DNA of 64,000 nt from Pseudomonas veronii (lineage in GTDB: Bacteria; Pseudomonadota; Gammaproteobacteria; Pseudomonadales; Pseudomonadaceae). Both the position numbers and the translations under genes were made by a program. The stretch spans positions 310,001 through 374,000 of the forward strand of contig NZ_JYLL01000002.1 in the NCBI RefSeq assembly GCF_001439695.1. Direction: 5' to 3'. The notes beneath the pieces were generated by a model that made no database searches, was not told where the DNA came from, and saw only the letters and a program-made list of their open reading frames with translations. Position 1 is the stretch's first letter, and every line of letters starts with the position of its first letter. Shown here piece after piece: positions 39,228 to 46,900 of this stretch.

Positions 39228-39268
39228 ACACCCTGTGAGGGCTACGCTTTCACGGGGTGTTTTGTTTT
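39228..39268 (+). terminator. Hairpin with T-rich tail downstream of hiuH
   Basis: ACACCCTGTGA pairs with TCACGGGGTGT (11 pairs, one G-U) and is followed by TTTGTTTT. It could terminate hiuH, though it lies just before the IS110 fragment and may be part of that element's end. Confidence 0.5.
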
Positions 39269-39282
39269 CGGAGGCCATCATC

Positions 39283-39408
39283 ATGAGCGAGTCAACACTG
39301 ATCGGTACCGATCTCGGCAAACACACTTTCCACCTGCATGGCCAGGATAAGTCGGGCCGCGAGGTCTTTCGCAGAAAATGCTCACACCAAAACTCTGCCT
39401 ACTTGTAA
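39283..39408 (+). pseudogene. IS110-family transposase, N-terminal remnant
   Basis: A 41-residue frame after a GGAGG site. Its start, 'LIGTDLGKHTFHLHGQDKSG' then 'REVFRRK', is the N-terminus of IS110-type DEDD transposases (the first catalytic Asp is in 'GTDLGKH'). After about residue 32 the frame leaves the family and soon stops. The rest of the roughly 300-340-residue transposase is missing, so this is a deletion remnant at the left edge of the accessory region. No other part of the 39154-39675 gap looks coding. Confidence 0.75.
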
Positions 39409-39675
39409 CGGTTCGCGCTTGAAAAATATGCGACTCGCATTCATCGACTTTCTGACACGCTAAGTACATCAGTGCTGCTTTGTGGCAATTGCACCAGGGA
39501 GTAGTTTCCAGTGTGATCGCCATGAAATATTTTGCATGACTAAGCTCTCATCTTTGGGAAATGTCCTATTTACTCTCGATTTTTATGTGTGCAGCCTTTG
39601 GCGCATCGTTTGAGCGTCTGCCCGCCGACGCAAGAACCTCGACCGGACTGATCCGCGATAATTAATCGAGGGAAT

Positions 39676-40437
39676 ATGGACATGACGATGCCCACTCAAT
39701 GGCAAGAACAGATCGAACATGTCTGCGCCCACATTGGCATAAGCCAGATTGACTTACTGCTCGACCAAGCAGGATGGAGCCACCGTGCTGTGCCTGCCTT
39801 GGAGATGCTAACGCCAAAAGTCCCCTGGTTCTCGTTGTTCACCGGCACGTCAGAGCAAAACCTGTTGGATCAGGCCCCTCTGTTGATGCGTCTGGACTTG
39901 ACGCAGTGGCGACATAAGGCCTGGCTGGAACAGTTGGTGGAGCATGCCACCGATGGCCGCCTAATGGTGGTGATCTCGTCATTGCCCTTCGAAGTTTTGA
40001 GTAAAGTCCTGCAAGGGTTTTCGCAATTGGCTTGGGGTGGACAAACCGGTTTGTTACGGTATTACGATTCACGCATCTTTCCCCTGCTGATGTCCTCGAT
40101 CCTCACCGATCAGCAGCGCGCCGAGTTTCTGCAAGCCGCTGCTTATTGGGGCTGGCTTGATCGGGATAACCAGCCGCAGTGGTTACAAGGCACGAGGCTC
40201 ACCCATCAAAGCAATATCCAGGTCAGTCCCTTCGTGGAAATGAACGATCAACAATTTGACCTGCTTGGTTGTATCAGCGATGCACAGCAACTGTTAAATG
40301 GCAAAAACTTTGATTTCCTGGATGAGAGCCGAGAGCGGCGTTTCGCGCTAATTCACTCACTTGTTGTGCAAGCGGGTCAGGAAAATTATTTCGGCGATTT
40401 GACCGAGTATGTGAAACAGAACTTAAGCAGAACCTAG
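39676..40437 (+). CDS. DUF4123 protein, type VI secretion effector chaperone
   Basis: A 253-residue cytoplasmic protein of the DUF4123 (TEC/Tap) family, which loads a cognate effector onto VgrG. Supporting features are the N-terminal 'IDLLLDQAGWSH', 'KVPWFSLFTGTSEQNLLDQA' and 'QWRHKAWLEQLVEH' with an aromatic-rich middle ('LRYYDSRIFPLLMSSILTDQQ'), the typical DUF4123 order. It is the first gene of a DUF4123 / DUF3304 lipoprotein / Tle1 set, but no vgrG precedes it, only the IS110 remnant. GC content is visibly lower than in core genes here. The start may be the second Met ('MTMPTQ'). Confidence 0.82.
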   Translation: MDMTMPTQWQEQIEHVCAHIGISQIDLLLDQAGWSHRAVPALEMLTPKVPWFSLFTGTSEQNLLDQAPLLMRLDLTQWRHKAWLEQLVEHATDGRLMVVISSLPFEVLSKVLQGFSQLAWGGQTGLLRYYDSRIFPLLMSSILTDQQRAEFLQAAAYWGWLDRDNQPQWLQGTRLTHQSNIQVSPFVEMNDQQFDLLGCISDAQQLLNGKNFDFLDESRERRFALIHSLVVQAGQENYFGDLTEYVKQNLSRT

Positions 40438-40539
40438 GTGCCTGGATAGCCACTTTGCGCTGGGACAAGAGTGTATTGCATGCACAAGTGATTTGAATGG
40501 TTTGCGCGGTCTAGGTAATCAGCAAGGAAGTTGCTAGCG

Positions 40540-41055
40540 ATGCAGTCGATAATAAAAAAAACAACACAAAAAGTCGCGTTTTACTTGTTGGGATTCGCGT
40601 TATCTGGGTGTTCTTCAGCGAACAATGAAATGGCAGGGGGAAACCTGCAAGCCATCAACCATACCATGCATGGTATTAACTGGATGTCGGTCAATGGTTA
40701 CCGAGCGGACGGTGGTGGTGGAAGCTCGTGTTGCATCATCATGCCCGTCAAATGGCGTCCTGGCTTAAAGGCCCAGATTGAATGGGAGGTCGATCCTGAG
40801 CCGTCTGCAAAAATGCCCTCTGTAACATCAGATGAGTTCAGAGAGGTTTATGCCAAACATGCAGCCAACTATCAGCGCCACAGCACCACCGTGGATATTC
40901 CAGAGTGGCCTGGAACGGAGCGATGCGGCCTGAAGGTACACTTTTTGGTTTGTAACCAGATCAAGGTTACGAGCTCATGTTGGGCATTTAACTCAGAGCA
41001 TTACCCGATTAAAGAGCCCTCGCAAATGAAGGAGCCGGCCGTATGTCCGAAGTGA
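40540..41055 (+). CDS. DUF3304-type lipoprotein, probable Tle1 immunity protein
   Basis: A 171-residue predicted lipoprotein: start at ATG 40540 after AAGGAAG, hydrophobic segment 'VAFYLLGFALSGC' with lipobox Cys near residue 24, then a mature domain with paired cysteines ('SSCCIIMP', 'TERCGLKV', 'LVCNQ', 'SSCWAFN'). DUF3304 lipoproteins commonly accompany Tle1-type phospholipases; a periplasmic lipoprotein would be well placed to block an enzyme delivered to the periplasm. It overlaps the effector gene by 13 bases. The immunity role is inferred from position. Confidence 0.72.
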   Translation: MQSIIKKTTQKVAFYLLGFALSGCSSANNEMAGGNLQAINHTMHGINWMSVNGYRADGGGGSSCCIIMPVKWRPGLKAQIEWEVDPEPSAKMPSVTSDEFREVYAKHAANYQRHSTTVDIPEWPGTERCGLKVHFLVCNQIKVTSSCWAFNSEHYPIKEPSQMKEPAVCPK

Positions 41056-43388
41056 ACAATAATTCAAAAGACAAAGCTTGGGGACCGCCAGTTTTTCCTG
41101 CTGCAGGGCGTTTCCCGACGAAAACATCGGATGTGACAGATAACTACAATAAGCAAATTGCTGAGCAAAATCGGCTTCAACAAAAACGTGACGATCAAGG
41201 GCGTCGCACACAGCGTTTTACCTGTTGTCATAGCCTGCATATCAGTCTGTTTTTCGATGGCACCAACAATAACGAAAAGAGCGACACCCAGAATGGTCAT
41301 CCCACTAATATCGCCAAGCTGTTTCATGCCTCACTACGAGGTAAAGACGCGATGGGGCAGGGTTATTTTTCGTATTACATGCCCGGTGTCGGCACGCCAT
41401 TCCCCGAAGTTGGCGAACTGGATTACAGCGATAGCGGGCTGCAATATGCCACTGGGGGGGAAGACCGGATCAACTGGGCCTTGGTACAGGTGGCCAGCGC
41501 GTTATCTTATGCTCTGAACAATAAAAGCGGAATTGATGACATTGTCGCCAAGACCAAGGTCGAGGCCATGAGCACCTGGAAGGCACCGCTGATGAGTGCT
41601 CTGGGTGAAGGCAATCGCCGCCGAATCATGAAAGAGCTGCTGGCCCCTTTATACGCTCGCAAGGACGAGGCCCAGCCTAAAGTGCTGGCGGTCAAACTGT
41701 ACGTGTACGGTTTCTCTCGGGGAGCGGCAGAGGCTCGCACTTTTGTTACCTGGTTGAGTCAGTTGTTCGACACCCCAGAAGGGGATGAACTGCCAAAACA
41801 GGAACTGTTGGGCTTGCCTGTCAGCGTCGAGTTTCTTGGCGTGCTGGACACGGTGGCCTCGGTGGGTATCGCCCATGTAGCCCCATTCTTTGCTGGGCAT
41901 ATGGACTGGGCCGATAACACCCAGTTGCTACCGGATGCGCAGCGGTTCCCGGAACTGGTCAAGTGTTGTCGGCATTTTGTCGCGGGCTTCGAGCAACGCT
42001 CATGCTTTCCGTTGGATTCGATTCGTAACGAAAACGGCCAGTATCCGGCCAATACCTACGAAGTGGTGTACCCCGGTGTGCATTCGGATGTGGGCGGCGG
42101 CTACCCGAAAAATGACCAGGGCAAAGCTCGTGAAGGTACTCATGAGCTGGTGTCGCAGATTGTCTTGCACGACTTGTATGCCGCTGCTTTTGCAGCGGGT
42201 GCCCCTCTGCAAGTGCCAGAAGAGGTACTGCCGGACACGTTTAATACTAGCTCGGAGAGGTTGTGGAGAAAAATGGGGCCTGGGACTTCCTCAGAGTTTG
42301 TGGTCAGTCAGCAACTGATTGAGCGCTTCAACGCCTGGCTCCTCAAAACCCTACCAGGTGTTGCGGCTGACGAATCCGTCGAGGACTCGGCCTATAAGCC
42401 GCTGCGTTTGAACACCACCGTAGAAGACACCCTGGCCGATCAACTGGGCTGGATCACCGGTTGGCGTATTGGTCGTTACGTCAATGATCCTCAAGGTAAT
42501 AACGACAGCTATAAGCGCCAGCCTTTTTTCACCCAAGCCAAAGAGGCGACGCCCTATCAGGAAACTACTGAGCGCGAACAGTATAAAAAAGACCAGGCTG
42601 ATGCCGTGAAAATGCGGCGGGATAACCCTCAGTATCCCGGCCCACGAATCTATGAACCGCAGATTGATCAGACCCAACTCAGCCAAGCTGCCGAGGAATT
42701 CAAGTCTGACTACACCGGCCAGAAGCGTGAGCAATCCAGTTGGCAAGGCACGGTGACCGACGTGGTGTTACGCGATGCGATCTATTTACTTAACGAGAAT
42801 GACGAGTCCAAGGACCATGACGCCCTCAAGACGGCAGGTGATCTGCGCAGTAAGCAACTGTTCCGTGATGCTCAAGGCACGTCCGGTGCAGACCCTGAGA
42901 TGGCCCTACTGGTGGCGTTGTTCGATGACCAGATACACGACTCGCGGGCCTGGTTCATGCACGACAAGTTGAAGTCGAGGGAGTTGTGGGCCGGTTATTT
43001 CTTTTACCGCATGACCTATTTCGGCAATGACAATAGCCGTGATCTGTCCCCAGTCGTAGTGGCCGGTCGCATATTGGGCGTGGCGATGATTGCCGGGGCT
43101 ACGGTGTATGGCATCAAGCGCCGTGGTGTATTAGGTGGTGTTGGCGGACTGGCGGCGGGCATTGGGGCGGCGACCATCGGCTACCAGGTGATCGATAAGG
43201 CCACTGGCCTAGTGGTACCGTTCTTGCCAGGCGCGGAACAACTCCTGCAACCAAGCAGCCATGTGGGTCAGATCGCGTCGGAGCAAAAGCATCAGATTGA
43301 ACTGGATGACTTTGCCCGACGCATGGAACGAACCACAGCCATGTTGCGCAAGACGGGCAGCTTGTTCGAACCGGATAGTGTCGTTTAA
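41043..43388 (+). CDS. Tle1-family type VI secretion phospholipase effector (DUF2235)
   Basis: A 781-residue alpha/beta hydrolase predicted to degrade membrane phospholipids of target cells. It has the 'LFFDGTNNN' start of DUF2235, nucleophile GFSRG (Ser225), 'GVLDTVASVG' near 265 and 'PGVHSDVGGGYP' near 345 (His347, Asp349), the Tle1 catalytic framework. A C-terminal hydrophobic Gly-rich stretch (about 675-740, 'GVLGGVGGLAAGIGAAT') may insert in membranes. The DUF4123 chaperone and lipoprotein upstream form a typical cargo cassette, but no structural T6SS genes are in the window, so delivery would depend on an apparatus elsewhere. Confidence 0.85.
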   Translation: MSEVNNNSKDKAWGPPVFPAAGRFPTKTSDVTDNYNKQIAEQNRLQQKRDDQGRRTQRFTCCHSLHISLFFDGTNNNEKSDTQNGHPTNIAKLFHASLRGKDAMGQGYFSYYMPGVGTPFPEVGELDYSDSGLQYATGGEDRINWALVQVASALSYALNNKSGIDDIVAKTKVEAMSTWKAPLMSALGEGNRRRIMKELLAPLYARKDEAQPKVLAVKLYVYGFSRGAAEARTFVTWLSQLFDTPEGDELPKQELLGLPVSVEFLGVLDTVASVGIAHVAPFFAGHMDWADNTQLLPDAQRFPELVKCCRHFVAGFEQRSCFPLDSIRNENGQYPANTYEVVYPGVHSDVGGGYPKNDQGKAREGTHELVSQIVLHDLYAAAFAAGAPLQVPEEVLPDTFNTSSERLWRKMGPGTSSEFVVSQQLIERFNAWLLKTLPGVAADESVEDSAYKPLRLNTTVEDTLADQLGWITGWRIGRYVNDPQGNNDSYKRQPFFTQAKEATPYQETTEREQYKKDQADAVKMRRDNPQYPGPRIYEPQIDQTQLSQAAEEFKSDYTGQKREQSSWQGTVTDVVLRDAIYLLNENDESKDHDALKTAGDLRSKQLFRDAQGTSGADPEMALLVALFDDQIHDSRAWFMHDKLKSRELWAGYFFYRMTYFGNDNSRDLSPVVVAGRILGVAMIAGATVYGIKRRGVLGGVGGLAAGIGAATIGYQVIDKATGLVVPFLPGAEQLLQPSSHVGQIASEQKHQIELDDFARRMERTTAMLRKTGSLFEPDSVV

Positions 43389-43416
43389 GACGCGAAAAAT
43401 AAATCATTCTGGTCGA

Positions 43417-43846
43417 TTACCCTACAAACCTCAGTTCCAACTTCAACTGATGGCTTTGATAATCGAGCTGCACCTTCTCGCTTCCCACCCCATTCAGCCC
43501 GCAACTGTTCTCGGCTGCCCAACCAATTGGCCAGAGCAGTTGAGGGTGTTCCAACAGATGCTGATTGATCAAATGGCAGACGCTGTCGGCCTTGGGCGGC
43601 AAACCTTCAGGGCTGTGTAGCTGTTCAAGCAAAATGCGGATCGCATTGTCATCAGCGACTTCCTGCTGTCGATCTGCGAGCAGTTGCCAGATATATGGAC
43701 GTCGGCTCGATAACCACTGCGCAATGTTCTGCGATGGGAGCAATATCGGAGGGGATGTTCAAGCGCTGACATATCGCGAGGAACTCGGTGACTTCAATAA
43801 CCGTAGGGAATTCGAACTCTCTTGGCTGACGCTTTGTCTGGACCAC
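43417..43846 (-). pseudogene. Frameshifted gene of unknown family, antisense to its neighbours
   Basis: Two minus-strand frames overlap and read as one broken protein: an upstream part from a GTG at 43846 ('VQTKRQPREFEFPTVIEVTE') and a downstream part ('LPSQNIAQWLSSRRPYIWQL' to 'LDYQSHQLKLELRFVG', stop at 43417). The upstream frame meets no stop until 43652; the downstream frame has a stop just before its first good residues, so a single indel near 43744-43755 (around 'NIPSD') would join them into about 140 residues. Composition (Trp, Gln, Leu) looks protein-like. I do not recognise the family. The rest of 43389-43976 shows nothing else. Confidence 0.5.
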
Positions 43847-43976
43847 CCGTTAATCAGTATTGCAAAAATGGGGGTGGCCATAGATTTTTATGCCGCTTGC
43901 GCATGCAACTATCTAGCGCCTTTTGCCCTGCGGCGCTGCCTAGGCTGGGTGTTTTCCTCATGCAGAAGAAAACCCC

Positions 43977-46900
43977 ATGACCTCGTCCCCCGATCACGCG
44001 AGTGCTTCACCCGACACCGTTAATGCCGACGACCCGGACCTTGCCGCCCAAGTACAAGCGCAGGCGATTCGCGAGCAACTGATACGGCGGATCAACGCCT
44101 ACACGCACCCCAGTCGCCTGATCAATCGAATTGCGCTTGCCGACGCGCGTTGCGTCGCCGCGACACGCGCACTGGCGCGGCTGATAGGCCGTTCGCCGAA
44201 AGTCTTGACGGTCATCCGCGCCGAGCTGCGCAAAGCGTTCGAAATGGACCCGGACCACCTCTTGTTCAGCGAGCCCAAGCCGCCCACCGCGCCGCGCAAA
44301 GTCGAGAGCCTGACCGAGCGGGCGTTGGCGTTGCTGGTCATGCCGACGGTGGTGATCAACGTCAATCAATTCACCGCCCTGAGTGTCAAAGACGCGCCGG
44401 AACGGCACTTGCCGTATACGCCGCTGGAAGCCCTGCGCCGCGTCGTCGCGCTGCAGCTGTTCGAGCGGCTCGCCCATGCGGTGAGCGCCTACTGGGACTG
44501 CCTGGCGCAGGGCACCTGGCTCACACGCCGGGAACGCTGGGTTGAGTTGCACACGGAGCTGTTTGCGGACCGGGTCTTTTTGGCGTGGCAACTGGACGAG
44601 CTATCGCGTGCGGGATTCGCCATGGTTCAGGCCCTGATCGATGCGCCCAGCGCTGAGGAGCGCCGACGTGCGGGCGGGGCTTGGGCTACGCTGCGCGTCG
44701 GCCAGTTGCTATGGCCGGGGGCATCGGCGGTCGCGATCCCAGGGGCACTGCATCTGTATCGCGAGGGCGACCCCAGCGATGCGCCGCACGTGGTTTACCT
44801 GCCGGGTGGGGGCCGCAACTTCTACGAGTACCCGTCCTTCGCCGCCCTGCAGGACGGCCTGCTGGCGCTGGACCGGTCGCGGTTCCACGCACTCTGGCAG
44901 TGCCTGCCGTTAAGTCGGCGCGATAACGTGTACCGCCCCGCTGCCTTGTCTGCGACGAGCGCCTTTATGCGCGGCCTGCCGCTGATGGCCGATGCGCTGG
45001 CGCTGGGTGCCGAGGCCTTGCTGAGTGGGCAATGGAGCAACGAGTTGGCGTGTGCGGCGAAGATGAATGACGGCTACGTGTTTTCCGAAGGGCGGCCTCG
45101 ACTGCCGGATGCCGCACCGTTTCTGGCCGCGGTCGAAGGGGCGAGGCAGCAATGGGTCGGCGGCGCTCGGCTTGGCGTGATCGGCGCGCAATTACTCAAG
45201 TGGGACCGGCAACGCCGAGGCGCAGAAATCATCTTCGCCAGCACGGCCTCCGGCCTGGCCCTGCACACGGCACAGCGTCAGGTCGCACGCTACGAAGATG
45301 CGCTGCTCGCGCTGTTGGTCCCGGCTGATCCCAGCGCGGATACCCTGGCGTACCGGGTCATTGCGTCGCTGATGAGCCAAATTGACGTGCATATCCAAGC
45401 GTTGAATACGTTGATGCAAGATGCCGGGCAACGGCTGCTGGAGTTGGCTTTTTGGGCTGAACGTCCGGGGGGAGCGGGTACGCCCAGGCGCGTGTCGTTG
45501 TTTATGCAGGCCCAAACCGCGGCCCTGCGTTGCGAGGTGGAGTTGCAACACCGCCTCAAGCTGATCAGTACGGCGCATCGCGACCTGATGATCGAGGTGG
45601 TCGACCAACCGTTGGCCAGCCGCCGCCCGGGCAGTCTTGCCCAAGTGCTGTCGATCGCGGTGGGCAGCGCGCCGGACGCTTTCTACCCGCTCCATAACGT
45701 GTGGGTGGTGACCACGGCTGCGGCGCTAGAGCGCTCGTCGCGCCAACTGCCGGTGGTGCTTTACGCTTTCGGCGTGGAGGGTGGGATCAAGGCGTTTGCC
45801 GGGCTGGACGCGTTGACCCGCAGCCTCAAGGCAAGCCTGAACAGCCCAGACGACTCGGTGTTGTGGCGCTGCGTCGAGCACGATAAACGCGCCGACCTGC
45901 GCGCCCATGCCGCCGCGCAAACACTCGGCGTGCGCTACGTTGAAATCAACGGCAAGCCCGCGCTGGCTGCGCTCAAGAAACTGCTGGGGAGCTACGACCG
46001 CTTACACCGCAGCAGCGAGGACATCACGCGGGTGTTCAGCGAAGTGACGGATGCCGACCTGAGCCGCGCGCTGCTGATGGTCGATCTGGACGCGCAGTTG
46101 AAGATCCCGCCCAATAATGCCCTGAGCCAGGCGCTGGCCAATATTGAGCTGCTGCGCACGGCGGCGTCTGAGGCGAAAACCCTGCCCGCCTGGCTCGCGC
46201 ACGCACCACGGGCCCAGCGTCAACACTTCAAGCGCTTGCTGCGCTTGTACCTGGGCAACGCGTTGGCCTTCAAAAGCCGGCTGGAGCAATGCCTGCCTGA
46301 TCTGAACACCTTTGCCCGGCGCACCTTGATCGCCCGTTTGCGCGAGGACGGTTTTTTTCCGCAGTTGGATATCGACCAAGCGTTGATTGAGATGCCCGAT
46401 GATGTCCACGGCGCTTTCTGTGGCTGGACCAGTGGCTGCGCCGTGGGCGATCGCCGCATCGTGCTGACCCCGACCGCGACGCGCACCTCCTTCAGCCTGC
46501 TGCAACTGGCGCTGCATAACCTGGACCCGCTGGCACCCTGGACGCAGTGGCGATTCGATCACGCGCGTTATCTGCAACCCGAATGGAAACAGCGCCTCAA
46601 TGCCGCTTACTTGATCGACCTGGTGTCTTCGCTGGACATCGGTGGCCGCTACGATGCCCTGATCCACCAAGTTTATTATCCCCGTCGTGAAACCGACCGT
46701 GTGCTCAGCAACGGACGTATCCCTGGGTTATTGAATCGCGCCTTGCAAGCGGGCGCTGCATATCACCTGTTCGATGCGGTGCAACGGGGGCTGACGGCAA
46801 CGGCACAAAGCCTGTTCAAGACGGCGATGGCGGCACGCACGCCGCAGGACCTGTCGAGCAGTCAGCCCGCGCTGCAACTGTATGTGGTCCATCTGGTCGG

